From contig CACRSC010000029.1 of the NCBI GenBank assembly GCA_902651635.1, positions 283,073 through 347,072 on the forward strand: a stretch of 64,000 nucleotides of DNA. Reading direction: 5' to 3'. The position numbers and the translations under genes are program-made. A model generated the notes under the pieces. The model searched no databases. It worked only from the letters and a program-made list of their open reading frames with translations, and was not told the origin of the DNA. This DNA comes from Mastigamoeba balamuthi. Its lineage: Eukaryota; Evosea; Mastigamoebida; Mastigamoebidae. Each line of letters starts with the position of its first letter. The stretch's first letter is position 1. This document shows, in pieces, positions 23,401 through 34,240 of this stretch.

Positions 23401-25796
23401 GACGACGGCGCGCCGGCGCGTGCGGGGGTCGCGAGTTCACCCGACGGCCTCTGCTGGCGCGCGCGGCTGATGCGCATGGCCTCGAGGGCCTCGCGCAGGC
23501 TCTCGACCTTGCGCATCTGGCGCAGGGCAGTGTCGTGGTTCGACTGCAGCGTGCTGATGATGCCGCGCGTCGTGCTCGTCGCGCGCTCCGACTTAGCCTC
23601 CTTCTCCGCGTCGCGGATGCCGTCGTGGACGCTCGTGATGCGCTTCAGCAGGTCCGCGTAGCGCTCGCGGATGCGCTGCTGCGTGACGGCCGAGACGGGG
23701 TCCAGGGGCATCGACTTGGCCGCCGAGCGGTCGCCGCTGGCGAGGCCCCTGGACGAGATGTCCATCTCGGCGACGAGGCCGTGCATGTTCTTGACGGCGT
23801 AGAGCGACTCGCGGTAGTCCTGCTGCGCGCGGTCGACGCGCTCCCGCGTGGCCGCGAGCTCGGCCAGCGTCTGGCGCTGCACCTGCGTCATCTCCTGTAT
23901 CGACCTCTCGATGCGCCCGAAGTCCAGCCGCGCGATGCGCTCGCTCAGGGCCGCCACCTCCTTGCTGGTCCGCTCCATCATCTCCACGGGCGCCGCGTAC
24001 GGGTCGTCGCTGGCCCTCTGCGGCTGCGGCTGAGCCGCAGGGCTCGCAGGCTTCGCCGGCTGCGCCGCAGGGAGCCCGAACGCAGGCGTCGGTGTGGCCT
24101 TCTGCGCCGACTGGCCGAACGGCGTCGCTATCGGCGTCGCTGCCGCAGCTGCAGGCGCGGCGCCAAACGAGAACGCGGGGGCAGCGGCTGCTTTCTGGTC
24201 CTTGGCGGGGGAGGCGAAGACCGACGAGGCTGGCTTGTCCTGCTCCTTGGCGGGTGCAGCGCCCCCAAACGAGAACGGCGCTGCCGCCTTGGCTGGCGTG
24301 CTCTCGAACACAAACGACGGCGTCGACTTGGCCTTGGCCGTATCGGGGAACAGCGACGACGCGGGTGCCGGTGCCGGCGCTGCAGCAGAGATGGCGGCGC
24401 CGGCGGCAGCAACAGCGACGCAGGGGGACGGGGCCCCGGACGAGTTGTAGACGTGCCAGCAGCGCATGGTGCCGTCGGACAGATGGGCCCAGAGAATCGG
24501 CCAGCGGGCGCCCGCAGGGGCCCCGGCGCACACGGGGTCGCGCTGCGCGGGGGCCGTGTATTCGACGGCCATGCCGATCAGGCGGCTTTCGAATGGCAGC
24601 GTCGGCCTGTCCGCGTCGTCCATGTCGAGCTCGGTCCACTCGCCACTGTCGGACGAGCGGTGCAGCATAGTGAACTCTCCGCCGCTGACCGCAAGCACGA
24701 CAAGGTCCCACGCGTCGATGGAGACCGTCAGGAAGTCCCCGAGGAGGTCCGAGGGGAAGTAGGCTCTCTTGAGCTCCCGCTCCTCGTCCTGAAACGCGCA
24801 ACGTCAGAGTAATGCTGCGAGAGCGCGTCGCCAACGCGTACCGGGTCGTAGAGCAGAACGTACGAGTTGTCGTCGTCCTCGTCGTCCTCGCGTTCAAACA
24901 CGATCACCATCAGACCCTCCCGCCACTCGATCTGGTGCACTGCAGATGCCGTCAATCCGAGTCTAGTCGCATTTACACCGCCCGGCATGCTACTTCGAAG
25001 TACAACCGCGGGAAGAGCTTACAGAGCAATACAAAGCAGACGGGCTTTGGGTTTTGAAAAACAGATCCGAAAAAGAACAGAACAGAACAGAACAGAGCGG
25101 ATGTGATTGCTCGAGCAGGGCAGACAGAACAAGTGCCGCGCGATCAATTGAGGTACCAGCGAATCCGTTCGACTCGGGGCAGACGGTCCTGACGGGCTCC
25201 GCGCTCTCCGGCTCCACGACGAGGACGTCGCCGTCGGTCGTGCCGACCGCCAGCTGCGAGCCGTCGGGCGACCACGCCACGCACGTGCCCGCCGCGCCGT
25301 CAGCGCCCGTCGGCGCCGCTGCGACCCTGCGCTCCGCCACCTCATCGGCGCCGGCGGTGACGTTGTACACGCACAGCGAGCCGCCGTCGCGCATCACCGC
25401 GATCTCGCCCGGGCGCGTCGGCGACCACGTGGCGCCGATGACGCTGCCGCGCGCGCCGCCGAGCTCGACGCACCTCGACGAGTCGGCGAGCGGCTCGGAG
25501 AAGCGGTAGACGCGGACGACCTCGTCGGAGCAGACGGCGAGCAGCGCGCCGTCGCACGAGGGCTCGAGGCCGGCTGAGGGGTGCGCGGCCAGAGACGCGG
25601 CGGAGCCGAGGGCGCGGGGAGAGGAAGCGACGTGAAGACCGTCGGGTGCGGCGAGCGCGCAGGCGCCCGTGCGCGGGTGGACGGCGAGCGTGCGCAGACC
25701 CGAGCACTCGGGGAGTGCGGCGGGGCGCGAGGACTTGACCTCGATGAACTTGAGCCAGTCGCCGGCCTCGGTGTCCATGTTGACCTCCTCAGCCAT
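20484..25796 (-). CDS. FG nucleoporin of the Nup214/Nup159 type
   Basis: Cytoplasmic-face nuclear pore protein. Three exons (25796-25157, 25017-24842, 24788-20484) join in frame to 1706 aa. Residues 1 to about 390 look like a beta-propeller: repeated WD-like units such as GTCVAWSPDGSQLAVGTTDGDV and the acidic loop EREDDEDDDNSYVLLYDP. Residues about 400-530 carry a first cluster of FG motifs (FSFGGAAP, FSFGAAP). Residues about 540-720 are charged and heptad-rich (EVAALSERIARLDFGRIERS), a likely coiled coil. From about 850 to the end runs a large FG domain, including about five near-tandem units built on KPFGFGADSSEKK, then SLFGQPS repeats. Propeller, FG block, coiled coil and long FG tail is the Nup214/Nup159 layout, which binds the mRNA-export helicase in other eukaryotes. 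The GC-rich opposite strand has long spurious open frames. Confidence 0.85.
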
Positions 25797-26724
25797 GGCG
25801 AAGCGCGTGTGTGTTGTGAAGTTCCCGCGAAGAAGAGCAGATATCTCGGAGTCAACGTCATCAGAGATATTTGTATTCCTCAGAAATCAGCGAATGAGCA
25901 CGCGGCACTCGTCCAATCAATTTAAGCGGGCACTTCGATATTGTTTTTCTCCCAAACGATTCGGAACACGGTGCGGGCCGTGGCCAGCGCAACTCACTCC
26001 TGAAAGGCCCCGCCAGCAGACCAACGAATGAAAACCTGGCCCAAGTCGGGAAAGACATTTCCTGGGCGGGTTATGCTCTAGGTCGAGGAGGGCGACATAC
26101 AATGATGGGAGGGCCATAGGCACGAGCCACACACAACTGCTGTTCCGACAAAGTGGAGGCAGCTGTCCCAGGTAGAGGGAAACCTTGCAGGGGAGACCCA
26201 TAACAGCAGCACCGTGGACGCGGACACAGAGGAAAAAGGGAGTATCGATTTTCGAAAGGAGTTGTGGTGGACCCGGGGCATAAAAGGAGCGGTTGCTTCC
26301 TCGAATCATCTGATATCACTATCAAGAGACTCTCATGACGAGGGGTTGTTGGATCAAAGCCAACAGCTGGACCGTGGAGATGCTTCGGGCCTTCGGGCCT
26401 TCCGGGAGTGGCCCAGCGGGCGCAAAGTCTGCGGGCACTCCCACCAAACCCCCCTGCTGGCTCATCCCCTGTGGATGAGCTGGCAACAACAAGCAAATCT
26501 GGCAGTCCTCGCAACCTCCGAATCCACCACCCCATTTTGTCTCTCTCTGCAAACCTCCTGACTCTTACAATTCCGAAATTGCCCACAAGCAACAAGTTCA
26601 AGTCTGATAAACTGTCTGGGCAGGACGCCGCAATTGTTGAGGACAACTAAAGAGATGGGGCGACGCATAGAAATGGGACTTTGTGTGTTTCCGGGACTAC
26701 ATAGTAACTTCATAAAGTTGTAAG
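25797..26724. other. Intergenic region
   Basis: Spacer of about 930 bp between the nucleoporin start and tRNA-Lys. I see no gene that I can support. A minus-strand open frame at 26071-26646 has no family signature and low-complexity composition. Confidence 0.4.
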
Positions 26725-26797
26725 GCCGACCTAGCTCAGTCGGTAGAGCGCACGGCTCTTAACCGTGTGGTCGAGGGTTCGACCCCCTCGGTCGGCG
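26725..26797 (+). tRNA. tRNA-Lys (anticodon CTT), copy 1
   Basis: Full cloverleaf of 73 nt. Acceptor stem GCCGACC/GGTCGGC with discriminator G; D arm GCTC...GAGC; anticodon stem CACGG/CCGTG with loop CTCTTAA giving CTT; T arm GAGGG-TTCGACC-CCCTC. No intron and no encoded CCA. The internal boxes (TAGCTCAGTCGG and GGTTCGACCCC) fit Pol III. It is identical to the copy at 48864. Confidence 0.97.
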
Positions 26798-26799
26798 TC

Positions 26800-26804
26800 T
26801 TTTT
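26800..26804 (+). terminator. Pol III oligo-T terminator
   Basis: TTTTT three bases after the tRNA discriminator base. Confidence 0.7.
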
Positions 26805-26949
26805 GTGGTACTGGGCCGTAAAATGCGAGCACCAGTGGGCTCTGATTCCCGTACAATCAGATCTGATAGCTTCTCCCACGACGAGAATGAATCCCTGAAT
26901 TCATGGCTCGGAAATAATGCTGTAGTGCATTCATCTGATTTGAACAGAG

Positions 26950-27361
26950 GCTAAAACGACTTTCCCTTTGTCTAAACTATTTCCCATGGACACCCCCATT
27001 AAATGAAGAAAAGAAGGCAAAAAGTCACATTTGAAATCAGGAAACAGAGGCTTACAAATGGAAAAAGTGATAATAAAGTTTGAGATTTCTTAGTTTTTCA
27101 GTTTTATCGCATGCGATAAAACTGAAAGAATAGAAAAATATGTTTATCGCGTGCGATAACACTAAAAGTAAAAATACATCGGTTTTATTGTGTGCGATAA
27201 AATAAACAAGAGAAAAAACGTGAGTTCAAATGTTTTTTCGGAGGCCTTGAGTATTGTGGACCTCTGTTTTCCTGTTTCAAATGCTACTTTTTGCCCCTTT
27301 TGTTTTCCTTTTGATCGGTGTCTGTGGGAAATACTATAGACAAAGGGAAAGTCATTATAGC
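26950..27361. mobile_element. Foldback/MITE-like element with about 100-bp inverted arms
   Basis: Two inverted arms of about 100 bp (26958-27057 and about 27250-27353) begin GACTTTCCCTTTGTCTA and share TTTCCCA-GACAC, GGCAAAAAGT-CATTTGAAA and GGAAA-ACAGAGG blocks. The AT-rich centre holds three copies of a palindrome close to TTTATCGCATGCGATAAA (about 27103, 27143 and 27184). It has no coding capacity. I could not identify a clear target-site duplication. It ends about 60 bp from the stop codon of GH28 copy 3. Confidence 0.7.
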
Positions 27362-27418
27362 TGCCGTTTTTGCTGGGCTTTCACTGTGTCTTGTGGGCAT
27401 CACAATGTCCTCAGTGAT

Positions 27419-28726
27419 TTATGCGCTGTCATTGAAGTCGTCAGCGAACCTGCGTGACGCAGCTAGGCAGGGACGAGGGCTCTCCTTCCCATCAGCCCTG
27501 CCGAAGGCGTTGCTGCACTTGTAGGCCAGGCTGTTACCCGTCTGCACCACGTCCTTCATGTACACGCCGCAGTGGCTCTTGGGGTCGCACTGGAACTCGC
27601 CCGCCGAGCCAGGGTTGGTGCTCTGGATGTTGACGAAGTTGATGTTGCTGATCTTGAAGTTGCCCGGCCTCGTGGGCTGCGCGGCCTCGCTGAGCTTGTA
27701 GAACATGTTGAGCTCGATGGTCTTCTTGACGTTGGTGAGGATCAGGTCCTGGAAGCGGACGTTGGAGAGCGACCCGGGGCAGCCCTGGACCGTCTTGATG
27801 CGGGGCCCGCACGTGGTGCCGGCGAAGTGGACGCCCTTGACGGTGATGTCGGAGATGGTCTCGGAGCAGAGCGAGCCGATGGAGGCGCCGTGGCCGTTGC
27901 CGAACTGGCAGTCCTCGACGAGGACCTTGCTCGAGTGGATCGCCACGTTGTCGTCGCCCACCGAGATGTCGCTGTCGTGCACTGCGGCCACGCGAACGCG
28001 CGAGCAGGCGGGGGTGGTGGTGGTGAGAGGAGGAGGAGGAGAGGAGGGGAGGAGGGGAGGAGTAGACTCGGCAAAGCGAGACGCACCCCAAAAGTTGTCG
28101 CCGTGGACGTCGATGCCGTCGGTGTTGTGGGAGGGGTTGGCGATGCCAGTGGACGGGGGAGCGCGGAGGGTGATGCCGAAGATCTCGGTGTTGGAGGAGT
28201 ACATCTGCAGGCAGTGGTCGGGGCAGTCCTTGACAGTGATGCCCGAGACGATGACGGTGTCGGTGTTGCGGGGGTAGATGGTCCTGGGGCGGGCCTTGTC
28301 CCTCAGGTTGGCCCACCACACGGCGCCCTGGCCGTCGATGGTGCCCGACCCCGTGATGGCGACGTTGCTCTTGGCGGGGATGGTGATGGCGGCCTTGGCA
28401 GCCGCGGGCCAGTGGGCGTAGTCGTTGGAGATGCGGAGGGTGCCGTCGATCCTGAGCTCGGTGTGGTCGCCGTTGATGTTGATGGCCTTGAACAGGAACG
28501 TCTTGCCGGCGGGGATCACGACCGTGCCGCCCCTGGGGGCTGCGGCATCGAGGGCCTTCTGGATGGCCGAGCTGTCGTCGGTCCTGCCGTCGCCGCGTGC
28601 TCCGTACTTGGTGACGTCGAAGACAGAGTCGCCGACGTTGACGGTCACGTACTTGCCCTTGATCATCTTGGCGTGGCCAAGAAGCGCAGAGAACAGCAGG
28701 AGCAGCACGATGTTTCCCTTCAGCAT
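27419..28726 (-). CDS. Secreted GH28 polygalacturonase, copy 3 (intact, inverted)
   Basis: Second intact GH28 polygalacturonase of 400 aa. It differs from copy 2 by a handful of substitutions, for example MLKGNIVL for MLKGSIVL, STGIANPSHN for SEGVANPSHN, TIELNMF for TIEVNMF, and a divergent C-terminus (SRRFADDFNDSA). The 105-bp intron (27982-28086) sits at the same place, is nearly identical and again has no in-frame stop. NTDGID, GDDNVAI, GHGASIGS and RIK are all kept, so it should be active. It lies at the left edge of the transposon island, opposite in orientation to copy 2 and about 9 kb away, with the foldback element just past its 3' end. Confidence 0.93.
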   Translation of the reverse strand: MLKGNIVLLLLFSALLGHAKMIKGKYVTVNVGDSVFDVTKYGARGDGRTDDSSAIQKALDAAAPRGGTVVIPAGKTFLFKAININGDHTELRIDGTLRISNDYAHWPAAAKAAITIPAKSNVAITGSGTIDGQGAVWWANLRDKARPRTIYPRNTDTVIVSGITVKDCPDHCLQMYSSNTEIFGITLRAPPSTGIANPSHNTDGIDVHGDNFWGASRFAESTPPLLPSSPPPPLTTTTPACSRVRVAAVHDSDISVGDDNVAIHSSKVLVEDCQFGNGHGASIGSLCSETISDITVKGVHFAGTTCGPRIKTVQGCPGSLSNVRFQDLILTNVKKTIELNMFYKLSEAAQPTRPGNFKISNINFVNIQSTNPGSAGEFQCDPKSHCGVYMKDVVQTGNSLAYKCSNAFGRADGKESPRPCLAASRRFADDFNDSA

Positions 28727-28851
28727 TGCGGTGGCGATGTGAAATGATGATGCTGATCGTGCCCTACGCCTGAGTATTTGAGTACTGGTTTTGTTAACGG
28801 TCATCTCTGTCTTGCGTCGGTTATCAACAGAAAAAGCAGTGCGGCGGCGAT
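28727..28851 (-). promoter_or_regulatory. Conserved upstream block of GH28 copy 3
   Basis: Inverted counterpart of the block before GH28 copy 2, with the same TTTTCTGTTGATAACC element and ATCATCATTTCACAT leader. The rest of the block has diverged slightly more than the coding region. Confidence 0.45.
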
Positions 28852-29698
28852 CTCCCCATTCAATCAGATTGTGGAAGTCTGTGACCATCGTGCGTGGGAT
28901 CATTCAGATTTCTGCAGCTCCGAGTTCAGGCAGCGAGCGGCTGGCCAACGTGAATAAGTGGGGAGAGTGATGGCTTTCATAACTATTTTTCGTTGGCTTA
29001 GACGTTGCATTTCGGGCCACCGGACGAACGTCCGCGGCCTTCTGCTGCGTGGAGGAGGTTGAGGAGGAGGTCGTCCCTCTACTGTCCGGAGAAACTGCGG
29101 CGTGTCCCTCTTTCCAAGAAATCAGGCAATGCCAGGAGGTGAACTCTGTCCCACCTTGGTGTTACAAGAAATTCCTTCTGCCTATCGGCAGTCTTCGAAC
29201 CAGCACCGGAGAGGGGGTAGACGGACTGTCAGATATCGTCTCCGTAATGCTCGCTCGTGTCCATGTAACTCCCGGTGTGCTCCCATGAGTGATATGTGTA
29301 GATGCTATTACGAGGTGCGCAGCTGGTCTTTCAAGGCTTGCTGCGCTTTCTTTAGACACCTCGTGTGAATTTTGTTGCTTTTGGGGGTTTCGAGATTATT
29401 CGCCCAAGTCTCTCTGAAATTCTTCGACACGGGGCCTGATGGACTCGCACAACTCGGTGTCTTTGGGGGCCAAAGGGTGAGTTTTCCGTGCACATTTTCC
29501 AATTCAGCACGGCAGGTCTCAAGACAGGTTCTTCCAAGAGATCTCGTATCGGGTATAAGCAGATCGAGAATACAAAATGAACAGAAATTCGTTGATTGTA
29601 AGGCAGGCTTTATCATCAAAGTAATCGCAAAATAACTGGTCAAGGAGAAGTGTACCCTTCTCATATTTTCACAATTCTAACATTGTTTATATTTTCTA
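28852..29698. other. Spacer at the left of the nested transposons
   Basis: Holds short open frames without recognisable motifs. It may include degraded 5' sequence of the accessory-ORF copy that resumes at 29699. No RNA gene seen. Confidence 0.35.
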
Positions 29699-29802
29699 AA
29701 GTCCTGGTGCTGGAGATTGTCTCTCCGGATAGGGGCCTTATGCCACTGCTTTGTCTGCAATAATGGCAAGGCCCATTGTCTCGCAGATAGAGCAGTGGAC
29801 CA

Positions 29803-29810
29803 AGGTCTAC
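29803..29810. repeat. hAT target-site duplication, left
   Basis: AGGTCTAC, repeated exactly at 32603-32610. Confidence 0.85.
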
Positions 29811-32602
29811 TAGGGGTCGGCACTGTAGCCACCAAAGGGGGTTGGCTACTACAGTGTAAAGTTGAATACTACAGCTACCACTACAGGCTTTTCCACGTCA
29901 TAAGTGAGTCATTATCAATGCATGTTCAACGATCTTTGTATGAGTGGTCTACTTGGGAATGGGTGTGGCTTTGTTCTCCTCCCCCAGATCGTCTTGACAA
30001 CCTTGACCAGGTCAGTGAGGGATATGCCCGAGTCCACATTCTCTCGGATCAGGCAGACAGACTCGAGTGTCTCTGGCACCATGCAGCACCGGTTCTCTGT
30101 AAACTGATCACCTCCCTCAGAAAAGGACCGTTCACAGTTAGTCTCCATTGCCAGTATGGCTAGGAGGGCCCGAGCAGTGTGCTGCAGGAGAGAAAACTGT
30201 GAGTGCTCCTTCCAGAACATCTCAATGATCTGAAGGACCTCGACACTCGTCTTGCCAGCATGCTGGGCAACAAGAATGTCCTTGTTCAGATCGATGCATG
30301 AGTGGTACTCCTTGAGCTCAGTCACAGCACGTGCAGCAGTCACTGCAGGAATGCGCTTGCCTGAGGCTGTCTTCCGCTTTCTGTTAAGAAGAAGAAGCTC
30401 CTGCACGAGGGCCAGATCTGTCTGGTTGTGCAGCTCCTTCTTGCAATTGAATGCTGTGATGAAGATGCTGTCCTTCTTCTCACGATCCGGGAGTGGATCG
30501 TCCTCCAACGGTGTCGGTGGTGCTCTTCTGGGCAGCAGAAATGCGAGATCGTGCTGCAGCGGGTCCAGCATAGCCACACACAGGTGCAGGCTCGGCTTTG
30601 ACAGCATCAGAGCAGTCTGGGCCACGAGTGTGCCATGCAGGAGCTTCTTTAGGCTGAACACTGCCATGGAGTCTGCATCTGTGGGGATAAGCTGCAGCTG
30701 CAGATCGACAAGCCACCATGCAACCTGTGCCATGACAGAGTCTTTACGGCCAGCATGGGTCATCACCTTTGCAAAGGGCTTGAGGACAGCACAAAGCGCA
30801 TGAAGGTGTGTGATCATAGCCTCGTGGATAACTGGACCCTTGATGTGGTCGTCCAGGCAGCCAGCCTTGAGCAGCTTAACAATGACAGTATCCCTAAAGA
30901 ATCATGTATGAATTTTACATTAGTAAATCTGGATATGTTGAATTCAAAAACTCTGCACCACAGTGTCAAGAAGGACTTGACCATGAGAAGAACCGAGTTC
31001 CAGCGAGTCTTAACGTCAATTGAGAGCTTGTGTATCTTCATCTCGATGTCCTTCTGGCCCTGGATGAGGGCCTCATGAAGCTCGCTGTGGAACTTCATGA
31101 TGACAATCCATTCATGCACAATCACGATGTCTGCCTTGTAGGGATGGTCTGGCGTGTTGATCACATTATTGACGCACAGCTGCAAGAAATGGGAGATGCA
31201 TCAGGGTGTGTCGTGATCGCCAACGATATCAACAGCACCCCATTTACCAGCTGCAGCACCATCTGTGGTGATGCTGGTGATCGTGACCTGGTCTGAGGCA
31301 TGGTAGTTCAGACGTCCAGAGATGAGCTTAGTGTAGCACTCAGCAGTGTGCTCACCCTGAAACTGGATCAGCTCGTCAAAGTACACGAGCTTGAAGTCAA
31401 TGGTGTAGCCTTGTCTGTGTATGCTGAGAAACGACATGAGCTTGCCCTTTGTCTTCCACTGGTTGATGGCCACCGTGAGGAATTGCAGCTGGCTGATGCA
31501 CTGCACAATGACCTTCTCAACTGCCTTGTGGAGAAGCGAGAGATGTCGAAGCAGAGTGCAGGTTGACAGTGACCAATAAAGGCCAACACTCTTGAGGAAC
31601 TCGTGAAAGCATGGACTCTCTTTCAGTGAGAACGGGAGGCAGTCCATGATGATGAAGGACAGCAGCTTGAGCATGCACATGGTCTCGATCTCGTGTTCTG
31701 GCAAAAAGGCCAACAGTTGAGTCCCATTGCAACGTGTCATGGCCTTGATGATCTGATCCACGGCCATGCAGTCAACCATGCAGCCAATACAGATCACGTT
31801 CTTGATGTCGCCAAGCACGTGGGGATGAACACTCATGAGGTGCTTTTTGAGGTTGCTCGCTGGTCCCTTGAGTGTGTCGTTGGCATGATGATGACAGCAT
31901 GCCAAAAAACGGCACGTGAATGAGTTCTGCATGTCCGTGCTGTTGAAGAAGAGCAAGACTGCCTTGTTGACCAGTGAAGACACTGAGCCGATGGGTGGGA
32001 GTGTTTTTTTGCCATTATTTGTGAGTAAAAAATCAGCAGAGGGCATTGCAAACTGGTGTCTGTTGGGTTTGATGAGGTCTCAAGTGCCTTGTACTCAGCA
32101 ATGTGGCAGGACGCCTCGCTCTCCTCCTTCTCCATGGCAAGTTGATGCTGTATTGTATGTTCAGTGGTGGCAACTCAGAGCTGTTGCTCGTGATCTTCTC
32201 ATGCTGGCACTGAATGAGGAGAGGAACACCAGCTGCAGCAGGGCGAGGGCCTTGCACGAACCCGAGTGTGGCCTGCATGAAGCGAGCAGACTCACTTGGG
32301 CACTGCTTCTTGGCGGAGGGCACGTTGTCCAACATGGCAGGCAGGAGGCTAGCCTTTGGCCCCGAGTTCGCGAGTATTTCTTCTGTTGATGGAGGAGGCC
32401 CAGCAGCCTTCCTCTGCTTAGTCCAGACATTTCGGCCATTGGCAAAAATGAGTCCTGCGCGAAGATAGGAGAATCTTTGATGAAGTGGAAATGACGTGTA
32501 AAATGTGTGTGTAGTAGAGGCTGTAGAACGACCTCCGTTCTACTACTACAGCCCCTACTACTACTTGGCTACTAGTAACCCTAACCCCTACATGCTGACC
32601 CC
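29811..32602 (-). mobile_element. hAT DNA transposon, 2.8 kb, with terminal inverted repeats and 8-bp TSD
   Basis: The termini are TAGGGGTCGGCA on the left and TGCTGACCCCTA on the right, an imperfect hAT-type inverted repeat. AGGTCTAC flanks both sides (29803-29810 and 32603-32610), the 8-bp target duplication typical of hAT. The element carries a minus-strand transposase. Removing it and one TSD rejoins two halves of the accessory ORF, so it inserted later than element 1. Confidence 0.88.
29915..32046 (-). pseudogene. hAT transposase with BED finger, one in-frame stop
   Basis: Cut-and-paste transposase. From the N-terminus it has a BED-like finger (CRFLACCHHH...NLKKHLMSVH), a catalytic-region start ITTDGAAAGKWG, then HFLQLCVNNV and the hallmark DVKTRWNSVLLMV. 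After an intron (30894-30958) comes the C-terminal hAT dimerisation block: QHTARALLAILAMETNCERSFS followed by a conserved Arg and MVPETLESVCLIRENV. An in-frame TGA at 31203-31201 interrupts between GDHDTP and CISHFLQL, a conserved stretch, so this copy is probably inactive. A 45-bp intron ending in TTGCAG could remove the TGA but would also remove conserved residues. Earlier exons may extend to about 32335. Confidence 0.75.
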
Positions 32603-32610
32603 TAAGGTCT
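32603..32610. repeat. hAT target-site duplication, right
   Basis: AGGTCTAC, repeated exactly at 29803-29810. Confidence 0.85.
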
Positions 32611-33813
32611 ACTACCACTCTCTGTTCATGGAGCATACTGAGTGGAGGTAAGGACTCTCTTCTCTCTCTTCTTCTCTCTTGTCTTATCACAATTCTGACT
32701 TTTCCACAGAACAGACACCAGAGAGCACTACAACGAGATCATCGAGGCTGTCTGGCCATTAGAGTTCCAGATGCTGTTTGCGGAAAACCCCCTGGTGAGG
32801 AAGAATGCGTGAGCACATTCAGACTGTCTTGTGGAACTACCACAGCAACATATTGTGCATTTTCTGTTTTATCATTTACTATAAATAGCTCAATAGGCAT
32901 GAAAGACCCAGCTGTAAGGGCACTCAGTCTCCAGTACCAAGGGCCAAGAAGCCAAGGACGAGAAATTATTGTACTGACCCCGTTCTTGAGGCACTGCACG
33001 AGCTCAATGTTGAGGTAGGTGCCTCTCAGACCTCTGAGGTATGTCACTGTGTTCCCACTGTACTCATTCATAGAAGAGTTTGCATGATCACTTCTGCAGC
33101 CCTGGTTCAACACAAGACTGTGCCAGCAGCAGCAGCAGCACCTGTCATTGAGCCCGAGCTAGTCCCAGAGCCCCAGCAGCAGCAGGAGAGTGAGCCAGAG
33201 AAGGCGAATGAGTAGCCCAAGGATGCATGCAGAGATGGAGATGGACAAGAAGACTGAGCAACAGAACAGTAAGGCTGAGCAGCAGCACAAACAGAAGGAG
33301 GAGAACGTGGGGGACGAGCAAGAGAACCAGAGGGACAAGGACGACAGTGACAGTGCAGGGGCCCCCAGTGCTGAGCCAATCAGCACACAGGACCAGAACG
33401 TGAGATGGCCTGCTTGGCTTGCTCCCTCTGCTGCCAGAGAGCTTCAGCAATGGTAGAAGGCCCGGGGCTGGCCAGCTTCCTCTGCTTCCTGTGACTGGGG
33501 GGCATTCCAGGGTGCTGGGATGCGCACCAGGCAGCAGGTCGCTTCCTACACCCCCACGTAATGGCTTGCCCAGCTGAGTGCTCCGAGCACGAATGGGCTG
33601 ACCTCATGGCCTTGTACTCTCCTCGTTCATGCCCTGGAGACATTACCATGAATAGCAGCATGATTCCCGAGGAATCCAGTTCCAGAGCAGTATGCCCTTC
33701 ATTTCAATTCAAATGTCTGACTCAATCAAAACAGATTGGGACATACCTGCCAGTGATCAGGTCACCACTGAGGGTTCCGTTGCCTTCTGACAGGCCCCTA
33801 CACGTCAAGCATG

Positions 33814-34240
33814 TTGCGGCGCGTAGCGAAGGCTTGTGTAGTGGTGCGTAGCGAATGGTCGAACTACGCACCGCTACGCAGGCCTTCGCTATGCGCCACT
33901 ACGTAAGGTCCGCTACAGTGCGTAGCGGAGGGTGCGTAGCGGCGCGTAGTTCTACCATCTGCTACGCACCGCTACGCAGGCCTTCGCTACGCGCCGCTAC
34001 GTACGGTCCGCTACAGTGCGTAGCGGAGGATGCGTAGCGGAGGATGCGTAGCGGCGCGTAGTTCTACCATCCGCTACGCACCGCTACGCAGTCTGCCGCT
34101 ACGTGCCACTACGCAGGGTCTGCTACACTGCGTAGCGGAGGGTGTGTAGCGGCGCGTAGTTCTACCATCCGCTACGCACCGCTACACAGTCTGCCGCTAC
34201 GCGCTGCTACGCAGGGTCCGCTACAGTATGTAGCGGAACC
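33814..34240. repeat. Hairpin-repeat array 1 (CCGCTACGCA family)
   Basis: About 430 bp of alternating inverted units such as GCGTAGCGG and CCGCTACGCA with short spacers, forming many hairpins of the kind CCGCTACAGTGCGTAGCGG. It marks the left edge of element 1 beyond the 3' end of its accessory ORF. Confidence 0.85.

Larger units (their letters stand above)
29699..33456 (+). pseudogene. Element-1 accessory ORF, copy C, split by a hAT insertion
   Basis: Remnant of the accessory gene found at 34416 and 46593. The left part (29699-29810) matches the segment that encodes LEN-LPADSGPYTAALSVIIARPIISQ in the 47.4-kb copy, but here it is out of frame. The right part (32603 to about 33450) resumes with a segment encoding HYNEIIEAVWPLEFQMLFAENPLVRK, then a Glu/Gln/Lys-rich tail (QQESEPEKANE and EMEMDKKTEQQNSKAEQQ). 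A hAT element occupies 29811-32602 between them. Frame losses on both sides show that this copy is dead. Confidence 0.6.

Noticed and set aside
21253-24812. Very long plus-strand open frames (over 600 and 850 codons) opposite the nucleoporin
   Set aside because: They are antisense shadows of GC-rich FG-repeat codons. They consist of low-complexity Ala/Gly/Arg or Leu/Arg strings, have no motifs, and the minus strand gives a coherent nucleoporin with consistent splicing.
26071-26646. Possible 191-residue gene on the minus strand
   Set aside because: No motif, no plausible splice context, and composition unlike neighbouring genes.
27572-28747. Plus-strand open frame opposite GH28 copy 3 (and its mirror opposite copy 2)
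   Set aside because: Val/Gly/Asp-rich mirror of a conserved coding sequence; present in all copies only because the sense strand is conserved.
33814-34240. CRISPR-like array
   Set aside because: Units are inverted and variable with irregular spacers, the sequence is eukaryotic, and no Cas genes are present. Better explained as transposon hairpin repeats.
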